The notes under the pieces were generated by a model, which saw nothing but the letters and a program-made list of their open reading frames with translations, was not told the origin of the DNA and did not search any database. Below are positions 17,175-26,000 of a stretch of 64,000 nt of DNA, piece after piece. Each line of letters starts with the position of its first letter. The first letter of the stretch is position 1. Made by a program: the position numbers and the translations under genes. Origin of the DNA: Ereboglobus luteus (lineage in GTDB: Bacteria > Verrucomicrobiota > Verrucomicrobiia > Opitutales > Opitutaceae); the NCBI RefSeq assembly GCF_003096195.1, contig NZ_CP023004.1, forward strand, positions 910,501-974,500, written 5' to 3'.

Positions 17175-18770
17175 TCAGGCTTTCTTTTTTGCGGACGGCT
17201 TTCGGTTGATCACATTGGCCTGGAGCCGGCGGGGCATTTCGACCGGGTCCTTGTTGGTGGGCATCGGCGGATAGTCGGGCTTTTTCAAGCCCTTGACCAT
17301 ATCCGCTATTTTCACCGGCCGACCGGTCACGAAGCTCATGTTGGCCGCCGCGCCGATGAGGATCGACTCGGCGCCGCCGCGCTCGTCGGAATTGCGCTGA
17401 TATTTGTCGGCGGGCGGGTTCGGAAGGAAAACGTCGTTCAACATGACAACATCGCCACCGCCGTGGCTGCCCGAGCCCTTCCAGGGAGTGTGCTCGGTGG
17501 CGGGCTCGCGGAGCGGGATGACGCGCACCACCGTGCCGCCGGCCTTGATCGCGCCTTGCTTGTCGTCACCGTCGGCAGCGTTCATGTAGATTTGCTCGAC
17601 GATGGAGTGCTCGAGACGGCCCTTGGTGCCGTTGAAGGCGATTTGATAACCTTCCCACGCGTTGAAGGCATTGAGCGAGTAGCTGAGTGTGGCGCCGGTG
17701 TCGTATTTAACGATCACGTTCATGGTGTCCTCGATGTCGATGTCTGAACGGAAGACGCAGCGGTCGCGCATGTAGCCGTCGTATTTTTCGTTGTCGAGAT
17801 ACATGGATTTGATGCCGGGGGTGCCGGGGAGGTCGATGTGGAAGCCGCACTTGCCACCCTCGGGGCAGGTCATGCAACGTTCGCCGGGGCCCTTGAGGCC
17901 GAAACGCTTGATCATGGCGGGCGTGTAGAATTCGCGCTTGCCGACGGCGGTGACCTCGACGGGCGAGGCGCTGAGCCACCAGTTCACGAGGTCGAAGTGG
18001 TGCGTGGCCTTGTGGATCATGAGGCCGCCGGAGTTGATTTTGTTGCTGTGCCAGCGACGGAAATAATCGGCGCCGTGGCGGGTGTTGAGCAACCAGGTGA
18101 AATCAACGGAGAGGATGTCGCCGATCGCGCCGGACATGAGCAGATCCTTCACTTGGGTGCGCGGCGGCGAGTAACGATAGTTGAAGGTGACGCGGACTTT
18201 TTTGCCGGTGCGTTTTTTCGCGTCGAGGATGCGCTGGCATTTCTCGGCGGTGATCGTCATGGGTTTTTCGGTGATGGTGTCGCAGCCCATTTCCATTGCC
18301 TTGACGATGTAGCGATCGTGCGCGCAGTCGGTGGTCGTTACGATGACGATATCGGGCTTGGTTTCCTTGATCATCTGTTCGAACTCTGGGAGCAGTCGGT
18401 CGAAATCGGGTTTCGAGGGATTGGATTTCGGGAAATACGCCTTGATCGACACACCGGCCTTGAGTGCGTTTTTTGCCGCGCTCTCGGCGCGCCCCTTGTT
18501 CACGTCGCATACGGCGACGATCTCGGCGACGTCCTTGTATTGGTTGAGAATGGAGTTGAGATACATGCGGTGGCGTCCGCCGCAACCGACGATGGCGTAA
18601 CGGCGGCGCGTGCCTCCGGAGGCTGAGGCGATGGCCGAGGCGGGATCGGCCGCACTGGCAAACGCGGAGCCCATCGCAAGCCCGGCGCCGGCGAGCGCGG
18701 CGGTTTTGGCAAAAGTGCGACGGTTAATAACGGTTTTAGGGAAGGCGGAGTCTTGGGTGGTCGTGTTCAT
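17175..18770 (-). CDS. Tat-exported Gfo/Idh/MocA-family oxidoreductase
   Basis: The 531-residue protein begins with a twin-arginine signal: NRRTFAKTA at about residues 16-24, a hydrophobic stretch, and cleavage probably after ASA. A Rossmann fold follows (YAIVGCGGRHRMYLN), with DIVIVTTTDCAHDRYIVKAMEMG and the conserved TEKPMT lysine motif, then the GFO/IDH/MocA C-terminal sheet domain. Members of this family use NAD(P) on sugars, and some are glycoside hydrolases of family GH109. Export with bound cofactor points to periplasmic sugar metabolism (inference). A CMTCPEGGKCGF segment near residue 300 carries three cysteines and may bind metal. No partner gene is adjacent. Confidence 0.87.
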   Translation of the reverse strand: MNTTTQDSAFPKTVINRRTFAKTAALAGAGLAMGSAFASAADPASAIASASGGTRRRYAIVGCGGRHRMYLNSILNQYKDVAEIVAVCDVNKGRAESAAKNALKAGVSIKAYFPKSNPSKPDFDRLLPEFEQMIKETKPDIVIVTTTDCAHDRYIVKAMEMGCDTITEKPMTITAEKCQRILDAKKRTGKKVRVTFNYRYSPPRTQVKDLLMSGAIGDILSVDFTWLLNTRHGADYFRRWHSNKINSGGLMIHKATHHFDLVNWWLSASPVEVTAVGKREFYTPAMIKRFGLKGPGERCMTCPEGGKCGFHIDLPGTPGIKSMYLDNEKYDGYMRDRCVFRSDIDIEDTMNVIVKYDTGATLSYSLNAFNAWEGYQIAFNGTKGRLEHSIVEQIYMNAADGDDKQGAIKAGGTVVRVIPLREPATEHTPWKGSGSHGGGDVVMLNDVFLPNPPADKYQRNSDERGGAESILIGAAANMSFVTGRPVKIADMVKGLKKPDYPPMPTNKDPVEMPRRLQANVINRKPSAKKKA

Positions 18771-19096
18771 GGATTTAGGATCGATAAAAAATCAAATGAA
18801 GTTGCGGGAAAACAAGGGTGCGCAAAATCGGAACGGAAGCGTTATTTCGAAATCGGAAGGGTTGGTTTTGCAAAGGGGATCGGTGAAACTAGGACACGAG
18901 AAACTTTCATCCGGGAAGTTTCGATGTCGAGCCTTTTTGAGGGCCTCCGCCAGCATCGGGCACCGGTCGCGTCATGCGACTCGCGCCACTGGACGGGGCA
19001 AAAGCATCGGCCAATTGCCGCCCCGCCTCCGAGTCCCGCGTGCCCGTCCCATAGTATCCAAAAATCAAATACACAAAGCCCGCGCGCGACGCAAAC
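18771..19096. other. 326-bp intergenic region, no gene recognised
   Basis: It lies between the oxidoreductase start and the zinc-ribbon protein stop. The part at about 18,935-19,060 is GC-rich with several possible short stems (for example GTCGC/GCGAC and GGACGGG/CCCCGTCC), but I recognise no known RNA family and no T-run terminator. Confidence 0.4.
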
Positions 19097-19798
19097 TCAG
19101 TCCCACCAGATGATTCGTCCGCATTGGTCGCACGTCGCGAGAATCTCGCCCTTGCGTGCGTTTGATTCCGACTCGCCGGAAACCTTCAGGTGGCAGCCAT
19201 CGCACGTCCCGCCGTGCACGGCGGCGACCACCGGCTGCGTGCGCTCCGCAATCCGGCCGTATAGGCGCAAGCTCAACGGGTCCAGCGGCTCGCGCGCCTT
19301 CGCCACCTCGGACTGCGCGGCGGCCAGCTCCACGGCCAGGTTTTTCTCGCGCTCGCGCAATGTCGCGATTCGCGATTCGTGCCCGGCAATGTTGTCCTTG
19401 AGCACTTTTTCGGCATTGGCAAATTTCACCTTCGCCTCGTCGATCGCGAACATCACGCCCAGTTCCTTTTCCTCCAGCTCGCCGATGGCGGATTCCGTCG
19501 ATGCAATTTGCTGGCCGAGCGCCTGGTATTCGTCGTTTTTGCGCACGAGTGATTGCTGCGTTTTGTATTTTCCGAGCGTGCCCTGCATCGTGCCGATTTC
19601 CGTCTCGATTAATTTTTTTTGGGTTTCGAGATCCATCAACTCCGTTCGCGCCTCCTCGATGGCCTGCTTGTCCGCGAGGATTTTCCCCTCCACGGCGCGA
19701 ACTAAATCGGGCACCGACTTGATTTCTGTCTCCAGCTGGATTCGTTTGGTGTCACGATTCTGGAGTATGAGGAGATTATCGATGGCAGGATGGCGCAT
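19097..19798 (-). CDS. Coiled-coil protein with C-terminal C4 zinc ribbon (DUF164 family)
   Basis: This 233-residue protein starts at the ATG at 19798; an upstream in-frame start at 19828 would add ten residues, but homologues begin near LLILQNRD. About residues 10-185 form a long helical hairpin coiled coil (EARTELMDLETQKKLIETE and on). The C-terminus has CDGCHLKV and CDQCGRIIWWD, two CxxC pairs that bind one zinc. Proteins of this family are widespread, with a proposed nucleic-acid-binding role, but no function is proven. It is monocistronic here. Confidence 0.88.
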   Translation of the reverse strand: MRHPAIDNLLILQNRDTKRIQLETEIKSVPDLVRAVEGKILADKQAIEEARTELMDLETQKKLIETEIGTMQGTLGKYKTQQSLVRKNDEYQALGQQIASTESAIGELEEKELGVMFAIDEAKVKFANAEKVLKDNIAGHESRIATLREREKNLAVELAAAQSEVAKAREPLDPLSLRLYGRIAERTQPVVAAVHGGTCDGCHLKVSGESESNARKGEILATCDQCGRIIWWD

Positions 19799-20266
19799 GA
19801 CCGCCACGTTAGAGAGCCTTGGCCGCAACGCTCAATCACCAATCACGCGCGCACAAAAAAAACCGGCAACCCGCGCGCAAAAACATGGCCGAAAATTGAC
19901 ACGCATGAAAAAAATCGCATTATTTTTACATTTCCCCCACCCCTCGGCATTGCAAATAACCGTATTTAAAAAACGAATACATATTCATTTTCCCATAGTG
20001 ACTTTGTCCAAAAACGGCGTCAAAAATCACAAAAAAAGAGCCCCGATTTTTGCGCCATTTTTATCCCGAATTTACCCCTGAAAAAATTCCCGACCCTATA
20101 ATTTTTCTTCTGCATAGCTTTAGTTTTGCTTAAATGTGAACACACTGTGAGTAACATTTTAATTCATTAATAGTTAATTATTTATAAATCAAAAATTTTT
20201 CCAAAAAAACTACATTTAAAACTCGCCCAACCTTTCAAACTCATCCACTACATTGGTTTTTCTGTC
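19799..20266. other. 468-bp AT-rich intergenic region before ribonucleotide reductase
   Basis: The segment is much more AT-rich than its flanks, especially 19,920-20,260. It is the expected promoter area for the ribonucleotide reductase gene and, on the other strand, for the zinc-ribbon gene. I could not identify a cobalamin riboswitch, a convincing pair of NrdR boxes, or a small gene. Confidence 0.5.
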
Positions 20267-22801
20267 ATGAAGTCTTCCCTCCCTTTTTCCATCTCCAACA
20301 TCCTTCCAAGCGAACCCGCGGCGACCATCACCAAAGGCGCCCAATTGCTCAACCGCAGCATCCCCGCGGATGCCCGCATGGTCGTCAAACGCGACGGCAC
20401 CCGCGCCCGCTACGACCAGAACAAGGTTACCCGCGCCATCGCGCTCGCCTTCCACGAAGTGCGCACCAATAACGCCGACAATCCGTCCCGCGACGACTTC
20501 CTCGCGCAATACGGCGTGAGCCCCGACATCTTCGCCGAGGCCGCCCGCCTTGGCGAAAGCGTCTCGCAGATGCTCGAACTCTACTACCGCGAGGGCAAAC
20601 ACCCCTCCATCGAGCAAATCCAGGACGCCGTTGAAAAGGCGATCGCCGCCTCCGGAAACTGGGAAGTAGCCCGCTCCTACGTGCTCTACCGCATGCAGCA
20701 CTCCGCCAACCGCCTCGCCAAATACGAGGAAAACGGACTCGGCGACTACATCGCCATGGCGAAATACGCCCGCTACCGCCCCGACCTCAAGCGTCGCGAA
20801 ACCTTCACCGAGGCCACCGACCGCGTGCGCGACATGCACCTCACCCATTTCGCGGCCAAGATCGACGCGCGCATCCCCGAAAAACTCCCCGCCGACATCG
20901 CCGCGCTCGCCGGCGACGCCGCCCCGCAACTTCTCGCCACCCTCGGCAACAAGCGCCTCTACGACATCATTCAAACGGTGTTCGACAAGGTCGCCGCCAA
21001 GCAAGTCCTCCCCTCGATGCGCTCCATGCAATTCGGCGGCGAGGCCATCCTCAAAAACCACTCGCGCATGTTCAACTGCTCCTTCGCAAACGTTGACCGC
21101 GTCGAGTTCTTCCGCGAATACCTCTACCTCCTACTCTCCGGCTGCGGCGTCGGCTTCTCGGTGCAAAAGCACCACGTCGCCATGCTTCCCTCGCTGCCCG
21201 CCCGCGCCAACGAATACGACCTGCCCGTCTGGCACTACCACATCCCCGACACCATCGAGGGCTGGTCCGACGCCGTGCACATGCTCTTCCAGTCCTTCTA
21301 CGAAGGCAAAAAAATCGAGTTCAACTACTCGCTCATCCGCTCGCGCGGACTCCCCCTCAAAACCTCCGGCGGCAAGGCCCCCGGCCACCTTCCGCTCAAG
21401 CGCGCCCTCACACAAGTCGAGGAAATCCTCTCGCAAGCCGCGGGCCGCGCCCTGCGCCCCATCGAAGTTTACGACATCAACATGTTCCTCGCCAAGGCCG
21501 TGCTCGCCGGCGGCATCCGCCGCTCCGCGACCATCTGCCTCTTCTCGCCCGACGACGAGGAAATGATGAACGCCAAGACCGGCAACTGGTTCGAAAAATA
21601 TCCGCACCGCTCCGCCTCGAACAACTCCGCCGTCCTCGCCCGCACCGAGGACAACCGTGCCCACTTCAAAAAACTCTTCAAGGCGCAAAAGGAATTTGGC
21701 GAGCCCGGCTTCTTCTTCTCCGACAACCCCGAGGCCGGCTGCAACCCCTGCGCCGAAATCAACCTCCTCCCCATTGTCGACTGGGAACTCTCCGGCGAGG
21801 AAGTCTCGAAGCTCTTCGCCTGGGGTTACAAGGGCGACCTCCCCGGCACCACGCGCCTCTCCGGTTTCCAGATGTGCAATCTGACAACCATCAACGGACG
21901 CGCCGCCACCACCGTTGAAAACTTCTTCGACGGCTGCATCGCCGCCACCGCCATCGGCACCCTTCAGGCCGCCTACACCAGCATGCCCTACCTCGGGCCC
22001 GTCACCCGCCTCATCAACGAGCACGACTCGCTCCTCGGTGTTTCCATCTGCGGCTTCATGGACAACCCCAACATCCTCTTCGACGCCGAAATCCTCACCC
22101 GCGGCGCGCACCTCTGCCGCGCCACCAACCGCCTCATCGCGGCGCTCATCGGCATCCGTCCCGCCGCCAAGCTCACCACCTGCAAACCCGAAGGCACCGC
22201 CTCGCTCATCCTCGACGCCGCCTCCGGCATCCACCCTCACCACTCGCGCCACTACTTCCGCCGCGTGCAGGCCAACCGCAAGGAGCCCATCTACACCTTC
22301 TTCAAGCAGCACAACCCGCAGATGACCGAGGCGTCCGTTTACAACCCCGACACCGACGACGTCATCACCTTCCCCGTCGAGGCGGCGCCGCAGGCCATCC
22401 TTCGCAAGGACATCAACGCGCTGCAATTCCTGCAACTCGTCGAGCTCGTGCAGCAATCCTGGGTCATCCCCGGCGGCGATCCCGAATCGCGCTCGCCGAA
22501 CCTGCACCACAACGTCTCCAACACCTGCACCGTCAGCCCGACCGAATGGAACGACGTCGAGGAGTTCATCTGGGAGCACCGCGAATCCTTCACCGGCATC
22601 TCGCTCCTCCAGGACGCCGGCGACAAGGTTTATGCGCAAGCCCCCCGCGAGGAAGTCGCCACCGAAAGCGACATCATCCGCTGGAACATGCTTCGCCCGA
22701 ACAAAGTTGACTACACCAAGATGCGCGAGGAAACCGACGAGACCAAACTCGCCGAACACATCGCCTGCGCCGGCGGCGCCTGCGAAATCGTGCACACGTA
22801 A
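20267..22801 (+). CDS. nrdJ: Ribonucleotide reductase, probably class II (adenosylcobalamin-dependent), with ATP-cone
   Basis: The protein has 844 residues. An ATP-cone regulatory domain occupies about residues 38-130 (MVVKRDGTRARYDQNKVTRAI). The catalytic barrel has FNCSFANV, LSGCGVGFS, GGIRRSATICL and NPCAEI, the last holding the thiyl-radical cysteine region. Near the end is NVSNTCTVSPTEW and the C-terminal CAGGAC, a C-x4-C pair like the redox tail of the Lactobacillus leichmannii enzyme. It reduces ribonucleotides to deoxyribonucleotides. No nrdB radical subunit or nrdG activase is adjacent, which supports class II. The ATP-cone suggests dATP feedback control. A class I large subunit is the main alternative. 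Confidence 0.8.
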   Translation: MKSSLPFSISNILPSEPAATITKGAQLLNRSIPADARMVVKRDGTRARYDQNKVTRAIALAFHEVRTNNADNPSRDDFLAQYGVSPDIFAEAARLGESVSQMLELYYREGKHPSIEQIQDAVEKAIAASGNWEVARSYVLYRMQHSANRLAKYEENGLGDYIAMAKYARYRPDLKRRETFTEATDRVRDMHLTHFAAKIDARIPEKLPADIAALAGDAAPQLLATLGNKRLYDIIQTVFDKVAAKQVLPSMRSMQFGGEAILKNHSRMFNCSFANVDRVEFFREYLYLLLSGCGVGFSVQKHHVAMLPSLPARANEYDLPVWHYHIPDTIEGWSDAVHMLFQSFYEGKKIEFNYSLIRSRGLPLKTSGGKAPGHLPLKRALTQVEEILSQAAGRALRPIEVYDINMFLAKAVLAGGIRRSATICLFSPDDEEMMNAKTGNWFEKYPHRSASNNSAVLARTEDNRAHFKKLFKAQKEFGEPGFFFSDNPEAGCNPCAEINLLPIVDWELSGEEVSKLFAWGYKGDLPGTTRLSGFQMCNLTTINGRAATTVENFFDGCIAATAIGTLQAAYTSMPYLGPVTRLINEHDSLLGVSICGFMDNPNILFDAEILTRGAHLCRATNRLIAALIGIRPAAKLTTCKPEGTASLILDAASGIHPHHSRHYFRRVQANRKEPIYTFFKQHNPQMTEASVYNPDTDDVITFPVEAAPQAILRKDINALQFLQLVELVQQSWVIPGGDPESRSPNLHHNVSNTCTVSPTEWNDVEEFIWEHRESFTGISLLQDAGDKVYAQAPREEVATESDIIRWNMLRPNKVDYTKMREETDETKLAEHIACAGGACEIVHT

Positions 22802-22823
22802 AACGCAACGTCACACTTCATGC

Positions 22824-22861
22824 CAAAAAGGCCGGACTCAATTTGAGTCCGGCCTTTTTTT
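22824..22861 (+). terminator. Intrinsic terminator of the ribonucleotide reductase gene
   Basis: A long near-perfect stem (GGCCGGACTCAA with TTGAGTCCGGCC) is followed by seven or more T residues and preceded by A residues, so it may act in both directions. It lies 23 bp after the stop codon. Confidence 0.9.
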
Positions 22862-23071
22862 CGCCACGCGGCTGACCGAAACGTGTAGGAGCAGCGTCAC
22901 ACGCTTCGCACGCATTGGGTTTCCCTCGGCCGCAACAACCGTCGTTCTCAGTCTCGGAGTTTTGGCAGGGCGAACCGTCCCGGTGAGCCGAAACGATTCG
23001 CATATCGTGGCGTTTTCAGTGAGCGCGTCCTGTCCGATCAAACAACACGGGCTGGAAGTCCGTGCTACCAC
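22862..23071. other. Intergenic region with palindromic repeat traces
   Basis: No gene is seen. A GGCAGGGCGAACC...GGTGAGCC segment at 22,964-22,990 and a CACGGGCTGGAAGTCCGTG stem at about 23,047-23,065 look like dispersed repeats. No terminator for the autotransporter gene is evident on the minus strand apart from the bidirectional hairpin at 22,824-22,861. Confidence 0.4.
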
Positions 23072-26000
23072 TTACCAGAGTCTGCGGTAGCCGAGGTTTA
23101 GGGACCAGGGGCGTTCGTAGAACTGGGCCTTCGCATATTCGTAGTCGAAGTAAACTTGGCTGATGTCGTTGATGCGGTAGCTCGTGCCCAAGCCGAACTC
23201 GACTCGCTTGCCGTCGTAGTTGGCTTCAAATGTCTTGCCGTGCGCGCTGATCTCGCCGTCGGAGCTTTCCACGGAGACCGCCGCAAACTTGCCATAGGGC
23301 GCCCAGCGGCTGCCGGGGATTTGTTTTCCGAAGCGCACAAGAGCGCGGTATTGCCAGGTTTTGGAGCTGTCCACGTGCACGTCGATCGCGCGCTGGTCGG
23401 CGGTTGCTTGCGTCGAGTAGTTCGCGCTGTCGAGACTGAGCACCGCCACTTGCACTCCCGGCTCCACCCACCAGCCGTCGGTGCGCTGCAGGCGGCGGCC
23501 AAACTCGGCGCTCAGGCTTTGCGCTCCGGTTGTGTATTTGCCGCGTGTCGTGCGACCATCCACCGCCTTGGCCTCAAATTCATTCGAGTAACGGTCCAGG
23601 CGCGCCACCACGTCGAGGTGCCAGCCGGTTTGTTTGAGCAGCGTGAGGTAGGCGCCCACGGCCACGTTGCGCGTCTTGCCGTTGCCTCCGTTGTCGAAGT
23701 CGCGGTCCACTCCGCCCGTGTCGATGAAGGCGCCGAGCAGGTGCACGCCGGTTTCGGTTTCGAAGATTTTGTCCGCACCACCGGTCATGCCCCAGCCGTA
23801 TTGGCGGAAGGACATGCCGGAGAGGTCGTTCGCCGCGTTGAGGCGGTAGCCGCGCGCGCGAATCCAGAGGTTTCCGGATTTTGGATTGTCGGAGCGGGTG
23901 AGGGTTTCGGCGCGGATGTCGCCCAGGCGCAGGTGGAGGGCGTCGAGGGCGTAGGCCCAGTCGAGCGCGAGTGTCGAGGCGGTGTTGATGATCGCGTCAG
24001 CGGCGTGGCTGAGGTTGCGGTCCGAGAGATACCATTTGTTTGTGTCGGGCGTGTAGACGCTGCCGTCGCCCTGGACCAGTTCGATGGTGGTGAGGTCATA
24101 CTCAAGTTTGCCGCCGGGGTTTGCCATTGCGAAGGTGGCGCTGCCGCTGCCGGTCGTGATCAGTTCGATGGCGAAGTTGATCGCGGCGGGTGGTTCGCTG
24201 ATGGGGTTGATGTAAACGTCGTGGCGGCCCGCGCCGGCGTCGGCGATTGCGAGGTGATTGGCGACGGTGCCGGCGGGGTTGATGCCGGCGGTGATGTCGG
24301 CGAGTTTCGCGTTGAGGATGAAGCGTCCGGTGGTGTCGCCGAGGGTGTCGATTTGCGCGGCGGCGGTCGGGGCGGTGGCGGCGAAGGCGAGGGCGCCGTT
24401 GTTCAGCTCGAGGGCGCGGAAGCGGTAGCCGGTGGTTTCGAGGATGAGCGCGCTGGTCGCGTCGAGCGTGGTGGCGGCGATGGTGTAGCCGGCGGGGTTG
24501 GCGAGGGTGAGCGTGCTGTTGGTGAGCTGGTGAAGGCCTTCGCCGTGGAGTTCGTTTTGCAGCGTGCCGGTGACGTTGAGTTGCTCGAAGGCCGCGCCGT
24601 CGGCGACGGTGATCGCGGCGGTGCCGAGCGCGTCGATCTTGGCGGCGATGAGACGGCCTTCGTCGATGCTCGCGTCGCCGGTGAAGCCGGCGTTCGAGTG
24701 GTTGATCGCCACGATGCCGGTGTTGTCCTTGATGAGGGTGCCGGTGCCAGAAAGGGTGTTTTGCAGCGCGCCGGTGCCGGTTGTGTCAACAATGAGGATG
24801 CCTTCGAGTTCGATCGCGGCGGAGCCGAGCGCGTCGATATCGGTAATGCGCGCGGTGGCTGGGGCATTGATGTTGGTTTGCGCGGTGAAGCCGGTGTTCG
24901 AACTGGTGACGAGCAACGTGCCGGTGGAGAGGGTAAGCGCGCCGGTGCCGGTGAGGAGGCCGTCGATTTGGCCGCCGTTGGCGAGGGTTTGCGTGTTGCC
25001 GTTGAGGTCGTAGGTGGCGGGGATTTCCACGACGAGGAAACTGGTTTGCCCGAGTGCCTCGTTCGCGCCGGCGATGAGCGTGCCGGTGGCGAGGGTGGTC
25101 GTGCCGGTGTAGGTGTTGGTGTTGTTGAGCGTGATCGACCCGGCCGCCTCGACGCGGAGGTTGCCCGAGCCGCTGACCTTGGCGTGCAGTTCGTCGGCTC
25201 CGTTCAGGATTGCGTCGTCGATGTCGCCGGTGAGCAGCGTGGTCTTGCCGGCGAGCAGGTCGAGCGCGGTCAACTCGTAGGAAAGATGGATGCCGGTGTT
25301 GCTCGCAACTGCGGCAAAGTCGTAGGTGCCGCTCGCCACGATGTCGCCGGACTGGGCGATGTCGAGTTGCGTGGCGTCGGTGATTTGGTTGCCAAGTTGG
25401 TCGACGAGTTGCGTGCCGGTGATGAGCGTCTTGCCGCCGGCCGCGAGGGTGGTCGATTCGACGAGGGTGATGGTGTGCGGCTCGTCCTGCTGAAGCAGCG
25501 GGAGTGTGTTGCCGGGGAGGGCGCCGGTGTCGATGACCAGGACGGTGTCGTGGACGGCGAGCGTGCCGGTGCGGATGATGCCGGCCGCCTCCGTGCCGCT
25601 CGCGGCGAGCGTGAAGCCGAGTGTGCCGCTGGTGAGCGTGAGGTTGCCGATTTGCTGCGCGCCGCTGCCGGTGGCGACAAAGGCGTTTTCGTCGATTTGC
25701 AGGGTCGCTTCGGTGAGAACGGCGGTGTTGGTGCCGGAGAGATCGAAGGCGGCGGAGTGCAATTCGAGGACGCCGCGGAAAGGGCTGAAGGGCTGAAAGA
25801 CTGAAGGGCTGAAGGAGAAGGCGTTGTTGTTTGTATCCACTTTCAGGATACCGGTGCCGCTGAGCGCGTTTGTGTAGAGCCAGGCGGTCGCGCTGTCGAT
25901 GTCGAGCAGGCCGTCGATGTGGGTCGCTCCCGCGCCGAGATTGGCGGTCGAGGAGACTTGCGCGGCTCCGGTGATGTGCCAGTCGGTGGAGTTGGTGCCG

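Noticed and set aside
20080-20266. Cobalamin riboswitch or NrdR boxes before the ribonucleotide reductase
   Set aside because: The GAACACACTGTGAG stretch does not fit a paired NrdR palindrome, and no B12-box-like core was found.
21131-22795. A 554-codon open frame antisense to the ribonucleotide reductase gene
   Set aside because: It is a low-complexity translation caused by codon bias of the real gene.
23156-25804. An 882-codon plus-strand frame opposite the autotransporter barrel region
   Set aside because: It is a Gly-, Glu- and Val-rich antisense shadow of the real gene.
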